The notes below the pieces were generated by a model. It was not told where the DNA came from. It did not search any database and saw only the letters and a list, made by a program, of their open reading frames with translations. Positions 1-9,202 of a DNA stretch of 64,000 nucleotides are shown here, piece by piece. Source of the DNA: Pseudomonas fluorescens (GTDB taxonomy: Bacteria > Pseudomonadota > Gammaproteobacteria > Pseudomonadales > Pseudomonadaceae); assembly GCF_003732425.1 (NCBI RefSeq), contig NZ_MOBX01000014.1, positions 672,816 through 736,815 of the forward strand. The letters run 5' to 3'. Both the position numbers and the translations under genes were made by a program. Numbering within the stretch: the first letter of the stretch is position 1; the number at the start of each line of letters is the position of its first letter.

Positions 1-369
1 CAGCAGCTGCGGCAGCAGCGTTTCATGGCCCTCGATAAAGTGCAGCACGGCGGCCGCGAGCAGCAGGTCCGCCGGCTGCTCCGGTTGCCAATCGAGCAGA
101 TCGCAACGTTTCCACTGCGCCCGGATCGGCAGGCTGCGCGCTTCCTCAAGCATCTGTGCGGAGCTGTCGACGCCCTGCAACTGCGCGCGCGGCCAGCGTT
201 TGGCCAACAATTGCGTGGCAATGCCGGTGCCGCAGCCGAGGTCGTAAATGCGTTGCGGGTTCGGCAGGTCAACACGGTCGAGCAATTCATTGACCGGTTG
301 TTTCCTGAGACGGGAAAACTGCTGGTACGCCTTGGCGTCCCAGTCGTGTGTTGCAAGACGAGAGATCAT
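1..369 (-). CDS. Class I SAM-dependent methyltransferase, Tam-like (partial, C-terminus outside window)
   Basis: The reverse strand opens with ATG at 369 and reads without stops to the window edge, giving the first 123 residues. A glycine-rich SAM-binding motif DLGCGTG lies near residue 45 and an acidic motif (GVDSSAQM) about 20 residues further on. This is the Rossmann-fold methyltransferase arrangement also seen in trans-aconitate methyltransferase; the LGCGTG and LLPQL context resembles the complete Tam-like gene at 37317-38087. The substrate cannot be inferred from this part. The open frame on the opposite strand here is its shadow. Confidence 0.8.
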   Translation of the reverse strand, partial: MISRLATHDWDAKAYQQFSRLRKQPVNELLDRVDLPNPQRIYDLGCGTGIATQLLAKRWPRAQLQGVDSSAQMLEEARSLPIRAQWKRCDLLDWQPEQPADLLLAAAVLHFIEGHETLLPQLL

Positions 370-544
370 TGAGGTGGTCCTCCAGTGATCGATGGTGTCT
401 TCCGATGACAACCTGGCTCACAGCTTGAGGACCGACTACGACGACGGAAGCGGGAAGGGTTAAGCACCTGAGTCCTTCAGGTTTTGTCACTTTACCTGCC
501 GGCCGGCAAAGTGCGACTTGTCCCGACAAATGGCAAAACGCCAA

Positions 545-622
545 TGTAGAAGCTGCCGCAGGCTGCGATCTGTTGATCTTAAAAACAAGATCAAAAGATC
601 GCAGCCTTCGGCAGCGCCTACA
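545..622. repeat. REP/BIME palindrome, type A
   Basis: Two inverted arms built on GTAGGAGCTGCCG-AGGCTGCGATC separated by a short A/T-rich spacer (here AAAAACAAGATC). It sits between the methyltransferase and the oprD porin stop codon. The left arm has GTAGAAGC, one change from the type A arms elsewhere in the window. Probably a transcript-end stabiliser or passive repeat. Confidence 0.85.
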
Positions 623-637
623 GGGTTGGATCGGTGA

Positions 638-1897
638 TTAGAGCAGGCTGATCGGGTAACTGACGATCAAGCGGTTCTCGTCGAACTCGTTGTTGCTGAA
701 GTCGCGACGTATGGTCGAGTTGCGCCATTTGACGTTCAAATCCTTAAGCGCGCCGCTCTGCACGGTGTAGCCGAGTTCCGATTCGCGGCCCCATTCCTTG
801 CCGTCGGTGATCGTCCCGGTGTGCACGTTGTCGCCGCTGATATAGCGGTTCATCAGGGTCAGGCCGGGGATGCCCAGCGCCACGAAGTTGTAGTCATGGC
901 GCACTTGCCAGGAGCGTTCCTGCGCATTGTCGTAGCTGGCGTTGTAGCTGTCGTTGGCCAGGGTGCCGCCGCTGGTGCCGTTGACGCGCATCCATGCACT
1001 GTCGCCGGTGAGTTTCTGCAGGCCGACGTAAAAGGTGTTGCCGCCGTATCGGGCCGAAAACATCCCGGACCAGGTTTTGTTATCGAGGTCTCCGGCGCGG
1101 GCGCTGCCGTCGTCCTTGCCGTAGAAGAACCCGAGGTTGGCGCCGAGGGTCCAGTCGCCCAGCGGCTGGCTGTGGATCAGGTTGACGTATTGCTGGCTGT
1201 AGATGTCCTTGAGTTCGGCGTTCCACAGGCCGATTTGTGTGCGTTTTTCGTTGAAAACGTATTCACCACCCTGGAAGTTGAAGCGATCAGAGGTGAACGC
1301 CGCTTTGCCGTTCATCGACATGTCACTCATGCTGCTGTCGTCGCGCGGGCTGTTGGCGCGGAACTGGCCGCCGTAGAGGGTCAGGCCGTCAATTTCTTTG
1401 GACGTGATCTGCCCGCCGCGAAAGGTTTGCGGCAGCGAGCGGCCATCGTCCGAACGCAGGATCGGCAACACTGGCATCCATTCGCCGACCTTCACTTCGG
1501 TCTGGGAAAGCTTGGCCTTGAAGGCGACGTTGGTGCGGCCGAAGTTGTCCGCCGGGCGGCCGTCGTGATCCAGCGGCAGTAACGCCGTGCCGCCGGTGCC
1601 TTTACCGCCATCGAGCTTCACCGAATACAGCCCCAGCACGTCCATGCCGAAGCCGACGGTGCCCTGGGTGAAGCCGGACTTGGCGTCGAGGATGAAGCTC
1701 TGCGTCCATTCTTCAGCCTTGCCCTGAGCTTTGGTCGGGTTGGTGAAGTTGCGGTTGATGTAGAAGTTGCGCAGGTTGAGGTTGACCTTGGCGCCTTCGA
1801 CGAAACCGGCTTCTTCGGCCACAGCGGGCAAAGCGGCACTGGCCAGAGCGAGGGCGATCAGACCGGGAAACGCGTAAGGCGCAGGGGAGGTTGTCAT
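638..1897 (-). CDS. OprD-family outer-membrane porin
   Basis: A substrate-specific 18-strand beta-barrel porin of the OprD family (about 420-440 residues), which lets small solutes such as amino acids or carboxylates cross the outer membrane. I chose the ATG at 1897 rather than the longer open frame to 1939 because it starts a clean signal peptide (hydrophobic LIALALASAALPAVA) followed by the mature barrel; this gives 419 residues. Family hallmarks are the RNFYINRNF segment soon after cleavage, LPQTFRGGQITSKEI, NRYISGDN, and a C-terminal strand ending in an aliphatic residue. A second paralogue is at 62056-63348. The substrate cannot be assigned from sequence alone. Confidence 0.9.
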   Translation of the reverse strand: MTTSPAPYAFPGLIALALASAALPAVAEEAGFVEGAKVNLNLRNFYINRNFTNPTKAQGKAEEWTQSFILDAKSGFTQGTVGFGMDVLGLYSVKLDGGKGTGGTALLPLDHDGRPADNFGRTNVAFKAKLSQTEVKVGEWMPVLPILRSDDGRSLPQTFRGGQITSKEIDGLTLYGGQFRANSPRDDSSMSDMSMNGKAAFTSDRFNFQGGEYVFNEKRTQIGLWNAELKDIYSQQYVNLIHSQPLGDWTLGANLGFFYGKDDGSARAGDLDNKTWSGMFSARYGGNTFYVGLQKLTGDSAWMRVNGTSGGTLANDSYNASYDNAQERSWQVRHDYNFVALGIPGLTLMNRYISGDNVHTGTITDGKEWGRESELGYTVQSGALKDLNVKWRNSTIRRDFSNNEFDENRLIVSYPISLL

Positions 1898-2159
1898 GGG
1901 CTCGGGTCTCTCTTGTTTTTTTAAAGCAAACGGGTGCACTGCTGCCGGTTTTGCGGTGCAGATATTGAAGGTGTTCAGGGATGAGGCGGCGGCAATCAGT
2001 CGGGCGGGGCAGGGCGCGGGAGCATGGTGTCTAACCTGTTGTTATTGGTTTTGTTGAGCGAATGGTGCGGGGCGCGCAGGGCCGGTTTCAATTGGAAAAA
2101 TCGGGTTTTGGGCGATTATCGAACGCAAGATTGCGCCGGTTTTTTGGGTGAATGTGACG
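1898..2159. other. Intergenic region upstream of the oprD-family porin gene
   Basis: About 260 bases carry no convincing gene. This is the promoter side of the porin, transcribed leftward. A GAGA-rich segment just upstream of the chosen start (around 1902-1912, reverse strand AGAGAGACCCGAG) can serve as ribosome-binding site. No operator was recognised. Confidence 0.5.
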
Positions 2160-2235
2160 GCCCCTTCGCGAGCCGGCTCGCTCCCACATTGGGCATGCGT
2201 TCCCCTGTGGGAGCGAGCCTGCTCTCGAAAGGGCC
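2160..2235. repeat. REP/BIME palindrome, type B
   Basis: Inverted arms related to CCTTCGCGAGC-GGCTCGCTCCCACA and TGTGGGAGCGAGCCTGCTC around a short GGGCATGCG centre. The outermost bases (GGCCCCTT / AAGGGCC) extend the pairing. It lies between the porin promoter region and the terminator of the efflux operon. Confidence 0.85.
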
Positions 2236-2265
2236 AGACCCGACAACACAACTTTCTGACAGGCA

Positions 2266-2291
2266 ACAAAAAGCCCACCAAGCGGTGGGCT
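2266..2291 (-). terminator. Rho-independent terminator of the emhABC operon
   Basis: On the reverse strand the stem AGCCCACC (2291-2284 side) pairs with GGTGGGCT (2279-2272 side) around a CGCTT-type loop and is followed by a TTTTTG tract. It lies about 20 bases beyond the emhC stop codon. Confidence 0.85.
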
Positions 2292-2313
2292 CCTTGTGTT
2301 CACCTGATGATGA

Positions 2314-3774
2314 TCAGAACAACTTCATCTTCGGTGCTTCTTCTTTCAGCGGTTCGTTCTGCGCGGTTTGCGCATTCCAGCCACCGCCCAAGGCCTTGTA
2401 CAGGTTGACCGCACTGGTCAGCTGCGCGAGGCGGTCAGTGATCAGCGCTTGTTGCGCGCTGAACAGCTGACGCTGGGCATCGAGGAAGGTCAGGTTGCTG
2501 TCGACGCCGATGCGATAACGACGTTCGGCCAAACGGTAGTAATCCTGGTTGGCCTGCACGAAGTCACGCTGCGCTTGCAACTGCTCGGTGTAGGTCTGGC
2601 GTGCGGCCAGGCCGTCGGCGACTTCCTGGAAGGCCGTTTGAATGGACTTCTCGTAGTTCGCCACGCCGATGTCCTTCTGGATCTTGGCGTAGTCGAGGCT
2701 GGCGCGCAGGCTGCCGGCGTTGAAGATCGGCAGGTTGATCTGCGGCTGGAACAGCCACGTCCCCGAACCACCCTTGAACAGGCCGGACAGGTCCGGGCTC
2801 AGGCTACCCGCGTTGGCGGTCAGGCTGATGCTCGGGAAGAACGCGGCACGGGCCGCGCCGATGTTGGCGTTGGCCGCTTTCAGGTTGTACTCGGCCTGGA
2901 GGATGTCCGGACGACGTTGCAGCAGGTCCGAAGGCAGGCCGGCCGGTACGTCGCTGAGCAGGTCATCCGCCAGCGGTTTGGCCGCTTGCAGATTGGCCGG
3001 GATACCGGTGCCGAGCAGCAGGGTCAGGCTGTTTTCGTCCTGCGCCACCTGGCGGGTGTAGCGCGCCAGTTGTGCCCGGGCGTTTTCCACCGAGGTGCGC
3101 GACTGCGCCAGATCCAGTGCCGAAGCCACACCGACTTCGTTGCTGCGGCTGGTCAGCTTGTAGCTTTCTTCGAAGGCACCGAGGGTGTCCTGGGTCAGCT
3201 TGAGCAGTTCCTTGTCAGCTTGCCAGGTCAGGTAAGCATTGGCGACGCTGGCAACCAGACTGATCTGCGTGCTGCGGCGTGCTTCTTCGGTGGCGAAGTA
3301 TTGCTGCAGTGCTTGTTCGCTCAGGCTGCGAACGCGACCGAACAGGTCGAGTTCGTAGGCGCTGATGCCGACAGTGGCGGAGTAGGAGCTGGTGATGCCC
3401 GCTTCACCGGTCTGCGATGCACGGGCCGGAACCCGCTGACGGCTGCCGCTGGCATTGGCCGATACCGCCGGGAACAGGTCGGCGCGCTGGATGCGGTATT
3501 GAGCCGCATAGGCGTCGATGTTCAGCGCCGCGACACGCAGGTCGCGGTTGTTTTCCAGGGACACCTGGATCAGCTGTTGCAGCGCCGGGTCATGGAAAAA
3601 CTGCTTCCAGCCCTGCTCGGCAGCGGCTTGCGCCGGTGCCTGGGCCGGCGAATAGGCCGGCCCCTGCGGGTACTGACCTGCGACCGGAGCCTCAGGCTGC
3701 TGATAATCAGGTATCAGCGAGCAACCGCTCAGCACGAAGGCGGCGACTGCGATGGAGAGTAGCGACTTGCTCAT
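2314..3774 (-). CDS. emhC: RND efflux outer-membrane channel lipoprotein (OprM/TtgC/EmhC type)
   Basis: The TolC-like exit duct of a tripartite multidrug pump. The 486-residue protein begins with a lipoprotein signal ending in LSGC (Cys about residue 18), then the NodT/OprM repeats: two outer-membrane-factor domains rich in long alpha-helices with the usual PDILQAEYNL and FPSISLTANAG motifs. Its ATG overlaps the emhB stop by 4 bases (ATGA), so the two are translationally coupled. It is the last gene of emhABC and is followed by a terminator. Length and order match MexAB-OprM and TtgABC. The C-terminal tail (EPLKEEAPKMKLF) is slightly longer than I recall for OprM. Confidence 0.95.
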   Translation of the reverse strand: MSKSLLSIAVAAFVLSGCSLIPDYQQPEAPVAGQYPQGPAYSPAQAPAQAAAEQGWKQFFHDPALQQLIQVSLENNRDLRVAALNIDAYAAQYRIQRADLFPAVSANASGSRQRVPARASQTGEAGITSSYSATVGISAYELDLFGRVRSLSEQALQQYFATEEARRSTQISLVASVANAYLTWQADKELLKLTQDTLGAFEESYKLTSRSNEVGVASALDLAQSRTSVENARAQLARYTRQVAQDENSLTLLLGTGIPANLQAAKPLADDLLSDVPAGLPSDLLQRRPDILQAEYNLKAANANIGAARAAFFPSISLTANAGSLSPDLSGLFKGGSGTWLFQPQINLPIFNAGSLRASLDYAKIQKDIGVANYEKSIQTAFQEVADGLAARQTYTEQLQAQRDFVQANQDYYRLAERRYRIGVDSNLTFLDAQRQLFSAQQALITDRLAQLTSAVNLYKALGGGWNAQTAQNEPLKEEAPKMKLF

Positions 3775-6700
3775 TGGCCAGCCTCTTTAGGAGTTTCAGT
3801 CGTTTCATCCTCGTCAGCGATTTTACGCTGGCCCATGGACGAAACCGTAACGAAGAACAGTGGGACCCAGAAGATCGCCAGGATCGTGGCCGTGAGCATA
3901 CCGCCAATCACGCCGGTACCGATCGCGTGCTGACTGCCCGAACCGGCGCCGGTGGAGATCGCCAACGGTACAACACCGAGGACGAAGGCCAGCGAGGTCA
4001 TGATGATCGGTCGCAGACGCATGCGGCAGGCTTCGATCGCTGCATCACGCAAGCTGCGCCCTTGCTCATGCAGTTCCTTGGCGAACTCAACGATCAGAAT
4101 GGCGTTTTTAGCGGCCAGACCGATGGTCGTCAACAGTCCCACCTGGAAGTACACGTCATTGGACAGACCGCGCAGGCTGGTGGCCATCAGTGCGCCGATG
4201 ATCCCCAGCGGCACCACGAGCATAACGGCAATCGGAATCGACCAGCTCTCATACAGCGCTGCGAGACACAGGAACACCATCAGCAGCGACAGGGCGTACA
4301 GCGCCGGCGCTTGTGAACCGGACAGACGTTCCTCGTAGGACAGACCGGTCCAGGAGATACCGACGCCGGCCGGCAGTTTCTTGGCAATCGCTTCGACTTC
4401 GGCCATCGCTTCACCGGTGGAGTAACCCGGCGCAGGAGCACCCAGCACTTCGACCGCTTCCACGCCGTTGTAACGCGCCAGTTTCGGCGAACCGTAGATC
4501 CACTCGCCCTTGGCGAATGCCGAGAACGGAACCATGGTGCCGGCGGCGTTCCGTACGTACCACTTCTTCAGGTCTTCCGGACTCATGCGCGAATCCGGCT
4601 GGCCTTGTACGTACACCTTCTTCACGCGACCACGGTCGATGAAGTCGTTGACGTAGCTACTGCCCAAGGCAATCGACAGGGTGTTGTTGATGTCACTGAT
4701 GGTAATGCCCAGGGCACTGGCCTTCTCGTCATCGATTTCCAGCTGGAACTGCGGCTCGTCGTTCAGGCCGTTCGGACGCACTTGCGTCAGGACTTTGCTC
4801 TGCGCCGCCATGCCGAGGAACTGGTTGCGCGCTTCCATCAGTTTTTCGTGGCCGATACCGGCACGGTCCTGCAGGAATACGTCGAAACCAGTGGCGTTAC
4901 CCAGTTCCAGTACCGCTGGCGGGGCAAAGGCAAACACCATCGCATCGCGGAAGCTGAAGAAGTGCTGCTGGGCACGGGCAGCGAGGCTGAACACGCTGTT
5001 GTCGGCGTTACGTTCACCCCACGGTTTGAGCATGATGAACGCCATACCCGAACTCTGACCACGACCGGCGAAGTTGAAGCCGGTCACGGTGAACACCGAA
5101 GCCACCGCGTCTGCCTCGCCGCCGTCCTTGTTCGGACGTAGCAGGTATTCACGCATTTCATCCACGACCACCTGAGTTCGCTGGGCACTCGAGCCGGCCG
5201 GCGTCTGTACCTGAGCGAACAGAACGCCCTGGTCCTCTTCCGGCAGGAACGCGGTCGGAATGCGGGTGAACAGCCAGATCATGCCGACGACGATCAGCAG
5301 GTAGGCCAGCAGGTACGGCGCTTTGCGCGAGAGCATGTTGCCGACACCGCGCTCGTAGCTCTGCACGCCACGGTCGAAGTTGCGGTTGAACCAGCCGAAG
5401 AAGCCTTTTTTCGGCGTGCCATGCTCGCCTTTCGGAATCGGCTTGAGCATGGTGGCGCACAGCGCCGGGGTGAAGATCAGGGCAACCAGTACCGACAGGG
5501 CCATCGCCGAGACGATGGTGATCGAGAACTGCTTGTAGATCACCCCGGTGGAGCCGCTGAAGAAGGCCATTGGCAGCAATACCGCCGAGAGCACGAGGGC
5601 GATACCGACCAGTGCACCCTGGATCTGGCCCATGGACTTCTTGGTCGCCTCTTTCGGTGACAAGCCTTCTTCGCTCATCACCCGCTCGACGTTTTCCACC
5701 ACGACGATGGCGTCGTCCACCAGCAAACCGATGGCCAGCACCATGCCGAACATGGTCAACGTGTTGATGCTGAACCCGGCGGCGGCGAGGATACCGAACG
5801 TACCGAGCAGTACAACCGGCACGGTCATCGTGGTGATGACGGTGGCGCGGAAGTTTTGCAGGAACAGGAACATCACCAGGAACACCAGCGCGATCGCTTC
5901 GACCAGGGTGTGAACCACACCTTTGATCGACTCGGTCACCACGGGGGTGGTGTCGTACGGGAACACCACTTCCATGCCTTGCGGGAAGAACGGCTTGAGG
6001 TCATCAATCGTCTTGCGCAGGGCCTTGGCGGTGTCGAGGGCGTTGGCGCCGTTGGCCAGTTTCACCGCCAGACCGGAAGCCGGGCTGCCGTTGAACTGGG
6101 CGCTGATCGCGTAGTTCTCGCCACCCAGGCCAACGTCGGCGACGTCCTTGAGGCGGACCTGCGAGCCGTCCTTGTTGACCTTGAGCAGAATCTCTTTGAA
6201 CTGCTCGGCAGTCTGCAGACGGGTCTTGCCGATGATGGTCGCGTTGAGTTGCTGGCCCTGCACGGCAGGCAAGCCACCGAGCTGACCGGACGAGACCTGA
6301 ACGTTCTGCGCGGCGATGGCGGTTTTCACGTCAACCGGCGTCAGGTTGAAGTTGTTCAACTTGGCCGGGTCGAGCCAGATACGCATCGCGTACTGGGCAC
6401 CGAAGACCTGGAAGTCACCGACACCGGCGGTCCGCGAAATCGGGTCCTGCATGTTCGACACGATGTAGTTGGACAGGTCGTCCTTGCTCATGCTGCCGTC
6501 ACGCGAAACCACACCGATCACCAACAGGAAGTTCTTCACTGCCTTGGTCACACGGATACCTTGTTGCTGCACTTCCTGCGGCAACAGCGGGGTAGCCAGG
6601 TTCAGCTTGTTCTGAACCTGCACCTGCGCGGTGTCGGAGTTGGTGCCTTGCTCGAAGGTCGCGGTGATGGTCATGCTGCCGTCGGAGTTACTTTCCGAGG

Positions 6701-6935
6701 ACACATAACGCAGGTTGTCGATACCGTTGAGCTGCTGCTCGATGACCTGGACCACGGTGTCCTGCACGGTTTGCGCCGAAGCGCCCGGGTAGGTCACGGA
6801 GATCGCAATGGCCGGCGGCGCAATGCTCGGGTACTGGTTGATCGGCAATTTCAGGATCGAAAGTGCCCCGACCAGCATGATCACCAGGGCGATTACCCAG
6901 GCGAAAATCGGACGGTCGATGAAGAATTTTGACAT
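3771..6935 (-). CDS. emhB: RND multidrug efflux inner-membrane transporter (MexB/TtgB/EmhB type)
   Basis: A proton-driven HAE1-family pump in the inner membrane that extrudes hydrophobic drugs and solvents. At 1054 residues it has the typical full length. The N-terminus MSKFFIDRPIFAWV is the family signature. TM4 contains the proton-relay pair in GLLVDDAIVVVENVER; the two pore-loop halves and the repeated 6-TM architecture are present, ending in FWVPLFFVTVSS. It starts 3 bases after the emhA stop and overlaps emhC by 4 bases, so all three genes form one operon. No internal stop or frameshift. Confidence 0.97.
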   Translation of the reverse strand: MSKFFIDRPIFAWVIALVIMLVGALSILKLPINQYPSIAPPAIAISVTYPGASAQTVQDTVVQVIEQQLNGIDNLRYVSSESNSDGSMTITATFEQGTNSDTAQVQVQNKLNLATPLLPQEVQQQGIRVTKAVKNFLLVIGVVSRDGSMSKDDLSNYIVSNMQDPISRTAGVGDFQVFGAQYAMRIWLDPAKLNNFNLTPVDVKTAIAAQNVQVSSGQLGGLPAVQGQQLNATIIGKTRLQTAEQFKEILLKVNKDGSQVRLKDVADVGLGGENYAISAQFNGSPASGLAVKLANGANALDTAKALRKTIDDLKPFFPQGMEVVFPYDTTPVVTESIKGVVHTLVEAIALVFLVMFLFLQNFRATVITTMTVPVVLLGTFGILAAAGFSINTLTMFGMVLAIGLLVDDAIVVVENVERVMSEEGLSPKEATKKSMGQIQGALVGIALVLSAVLLPMAFFSGSTGVIYKQFSITIVSAMALSVLVALIFTPALCATMLKPIPKGEHGTPKKGFFGWFNRNFDRGVQSYERGVGNMLSRKAPYLLAYLLIVVGMIWLFTRIPTAFLPEEDQGVLFAQVQTPAGSSAQRTQVVVDEMREYLLRPNKDGGEADAVASVFTVTGFNFAGRGQSSGMAFIMLKPWGERNADNSVFSLAARAQQHFFSFRDAMVFAFAPPAVLELGNATGFDVFLQDRAGIGHEKLMEARNQFLGMAAQSKVLTQVRPNGLNDEPQFQLEIDDEKASALGITISDINNTLSIALGSSYVNDFIDRGRVKKVYVQGQPDSRMSPEDLKKWYVRNAAGTMVPFSAFAKGEWIYGSPKLARYNGVEAVEVLGAPAPGYSTGEAMAEVEAIAKKLPAGVGISWTGLSYEERLSGSQAPALYALSLLMVFLCLAALYESWSIPIAVMLVVPLGIIGALMATSLRGLSNDVYFQVGLLTTIGLAAKNAILIVEFAKELHEQGRSLRDAAIEACRMRLRPIIMTSLAFVLGVVPLAISTGAGSGSQHAIGTGVIGGMLTATILAIFWVPLFFVTVSSMGQRKIADEDETTETPKEAGQ

Positions 6936-6938
6936 GGG

Positions 6939-8096
6939 TTACTCCCCTTTGCCGCCGGCGGCTTTGTCAGCTGCCTGTGCGGGGGCCGGGTTCTTTGCGT
7001 GAACGTTCGTCGCTTCGGTAGCTTTGACTTCAACACCCGGTTTGACGTACTGCAGACCTTCGGTGATCAGGCGATCGCCAGCCTTCAGGCCATCTTCGAT
7101 CAGCCACTGGCTGCCCACGGTGCGGCTGGCCTTGAGCTGACGCAGTTCAACCTTGTTGTCCGCACCCACGACCAGCGCGGTCGGCATGCCTTTGAGGTCA
7201 CGGGTCACGCCTTGCTGTGGCGCGAGGATCGCGGCGCTGTTCACACCGGCCTGCAACTGTGCGTGGACGAACATGCCTGGCAACAGGGTGTGATCCGGGT
7301 TCGGGAACACGGCGCGCAGGGTGACCGAACCGGTGGTCTGATCGACCGACACTTCGGAGAATTCCAGCTTACCGTCGAGCTTGTACTGGCTGCCGTCTTC
7401 AAGGGTCAGCTTGACTGCGGCGGCGTTGTCGCCGGCCTTTTGCAGACGACCGCTTTCCAGCTCGCGGCGCAGTTCCAGCAGTTCAACCGAAGACTGGGTG
7501 ACGTCAACGTAGATCGGGTCCAGTTGCTGGATCACGGCCATGGCGTCGGTCTGGCCATTGCTGACCAGCGCACCTTCAGTCACGGAAGAACGGCCGATAC
7601 GCCCGGAGATCGGCGCGTAGACCTTGGTGTAACGCACGTTGATCTGCGCGCTCTGCAGCGACGCTTCCGATTCCATGCGGTTGGCCACAGCAGTGTCGTA
7701 TTCCTGACGGCTGACGGCCTGCTCATCGACCAGTTGCTTGTAGCGGTCGGAGATCGACTTGGTCGAACGCAGGTTGGCTTCGGCGCTTTTCAGGGTCGCT
7801 TCATAGACCGACGGGTCGATCTGATACAGCTGCTGGCCGGCCTTGACGTCGCCGCCTTCCTTGAACAGACGCTTGAGAATGATGCCGTTGACCTGTGGTC
7901 GCACTTCCGCGATGCGGAAGGCACTGGTGCGGCCCGGCAGTTCGGAGGTGAGGGTAAACGCTTGTGGTTGCAGGGTAACGACGCCGACCTGAGGCGGTGG
8001 AGCGGCCGGTGCCGCTTCTTCCTTTTTACATCCGCTGAGCAGCGATGCCAGGGCGACGGCAGTGACCAGAGCGGTAACAGCTGGCTTGAATTGCAT
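6939..8096 (-). CDS. emhA: RND efflux periplasmic adaptor lipoprotein (MexA/TtgA/EmhA type)
   Basis: The membrane fusion protein that links the inner-membrane pump to the outer-membrane channel. I place the start at the ATG at 8096, preceded by GAGG, because it begins a lipoprotein signal (MQFKPAV...LLSGC, Cys near residue 23); the longer frame to 8132 adds an unlikely leader. The 385-residue protein has the lipoyl half-motifs (LPGRTSAFRIAEVRPQV and VYAPISGRIGRS) flanking an alpha-helical hairpin, then beta-barrel and membrane-proximal domains. First gene of emhABC, expressed from the divergent promoter region controlled by emhR. Confidence 0.95.
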   Translation of the reverse strand: MQFKPAVTALVTAVALASLLSGCKKEEAAPAAPPPQVGVVTLQPQAFTLTSELPGRTSAFRIAEVRPQVNGIILKRLFKEGGDVKAGQQLYQIDPSVYEATLKSAEANLRSTKSISDRYKQLVDEQAVSRQEYDTAVANRMESEASLQSAQINVRYTKVYAPISGRIGRSSVTEGALVSNGQTDAMAVIQQLDPIYVDVTQSSVELLELRRELESGRLQKAGDNAAAVKLTLEDGSQYKLDGKLEFSEVSVDQTTGSVTLRAVFPNPDHTLLPGMFVHAQLQAGVNSAAILAPQQGVTRDLKGMPTALVVGADNKVELRQLKASRTVGSQWLIEDGLKAGDRLITEGLQYVKPGVEVKATEATNVHAKNPAPAQAADKAAGGKGE

Positions 8097-8187
8097 GAAA
8101 ATCCTCGGGTCAGGCGCGCGAAAAGCGCACAAGAAGTGTGGAAGGGTAAAAAAAGGTTACCGGGTGGATAAGTAGCTTGCTAAGGAA

Positions 8188-8217
8188 TATACTTACGTTC
8201 ATGGTTGTTTGTAAATA
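8188..8217. promoter_or_regulatory. Predicted EmhR/TtgR operator between emhA and emhR
   Basis: The segment contains CTTACGTTCATGGTTGTTTGTAA, with TTAC/GTAA arms, and closely resembles the TtgR operator I know from the P. putida ttgABC promoter. It lies about 90 bases upstream of the emhA start and about 145 bases upstream of emhR, so a dimeric TetR repressor bound here could block both divergent promoters. The match is from memory, not from an alignment. Confidence 0.75.
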
Positions 8218-8362
8218 CCTTCGCCACGTACCCAAGCCGTTACAAAAGGCGTCGCAAGGTTTGAAATTGTAGGCCGGGGAGTCGATCCGCGAGAGATCGC
8301 CCCCTCTTTATTCAGCGGATATTCAGCCATCCCTGAAACATCCTGTTTGAGGTTTTACTGTC

Positions 8363-8995
8363 ATGGTCCGTCGTACCAAAGAGGAAGCTCAAGAAACCCG
8401 TAGCCAGATTCTGGAAGCGGCGGAGAAAGCCTTTTATGAAAGGGGCGTCGCTCGTACGACGCTGGCCGACATCGCAACAATGGCCGGGGTCACGCGCGGC
8501 GCCATCTACTGGCATTTCAGCAATAAGGCGGATCTGGTCCAGGCCATGCTCGACAGCCTGCATGAGCCGCTGGATGAGTTGGCCAAGGCCAGCGAGAGCG
8601 AAGACGAACTCGATCCACTGGGCTGCATGCGCAAATTGCTGATTCATTTGTTTCATCAAGTTGCGCTGGACCCGAAAACCCGGCGTATCAACGAAATTCT
8701 GTTTCATAAGTGCGAGTTCACCGATGAAATGTGCGATTTGCGCCAGCAGCGCCGGGTGGCCAGCCTCGAATGCAATGAGCGCATCGGGCTGACCCTGCGT
8801 AATGCAGTGAATCGCGGCCAGTTGCCAGAAGATCTTGACACTGCCCGCGCGGCCATCAGCATTCACGCTTACATCGATGGCCTTCTGTATGGATGGCTTC
8901 TGGCGCCGGACAGCTTTGAGCTGCATGCCGAGGCCGAGCGTTGGGTCGATACAGGGTTGGATATGCTGCGCCTGAGCCCCAGCCTGCGCAAATGA
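8363..8995 (+). CDS. emhR: TetR-family repressor of the efflux operon (EmhR/TtgR)
   Basis: A drug-responsive repressor of emhABC. The 210-residue protein has an N-terminal TetR helix-turn-helix (about residues 33-53, TTLADIATMAGVTRGAIYWHF split across the two helices) and an all-helical ligand-binding domain like AcrR/TtgR (FHKCEFTDEMCDLR). It is divergent from emhA with a TtgR-like operator between them. Known TtgR-type repressors release DNA on binding antibiotics, flavonoids or solvents; that is inferred here from homology and context. Confidence 0.92.
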   Translation: MVRRTKEEAQETRSQILEAAEKAFYERGVARTTLADIATMAGVTRGAIYWHFSNKADLVQAMLDSLHEPLDELAKASESEDELDPLGCMRKLLIHLFHQVALDPKTRRINEILFHKCEFTDEMCDLRQQRRVASLECNERIGLTLRNAVNRGQLPEDLDTARAAISIHAYIDGLLYGWLLAPDSFELHAEAERWVDTGLDMLRLSPSLRK

Positions 8996-9150
8996 AACAA
9001 AATGCGTAATTGGCACAGCTTATGTCAATTGGCCTGCTTTTATATACGTTCGCGGCGGGGAGTTTATACGTAGCGAGCTACGCATTTTGTAGGGAATTTG
9101 TGTCGTCTGTGTGAAGGAGTGTGAGCCGCCTGCTTGGCACTCGGCCAACA

Positions 9151-9186
9151 AAAAGCCCCCGACTCTCACAAGTCGGGGGCTTTTGC
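9151..9186. terminator. Bidirectional rho-independent terminator
   Basis: A perfect 10-bp stem, GCCCCCGACT (9155-9164) with AGTCGGGGGC (9171-9180), a 6-base loop, an A-tract on the left and TTTTG on the right. It can end the leftward xenB transcript and the rightward emhR transcript. Confidence 0.92.
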
Positions 9187-9202
9187 ATTTCTGCGTGATG
9201 CC

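Noticed and set aside
287..544. 85-residue frame on the reverse strand upstream of the first methyltransferase
   Set aside because: Overlaps the methyltransferase start in another frame and shows no recognisable features.
2368..3762. 464-residue open frame opposite emhC
   Set aside because: Antisense to a complete outer-membrane channel gene; no independent evidence.
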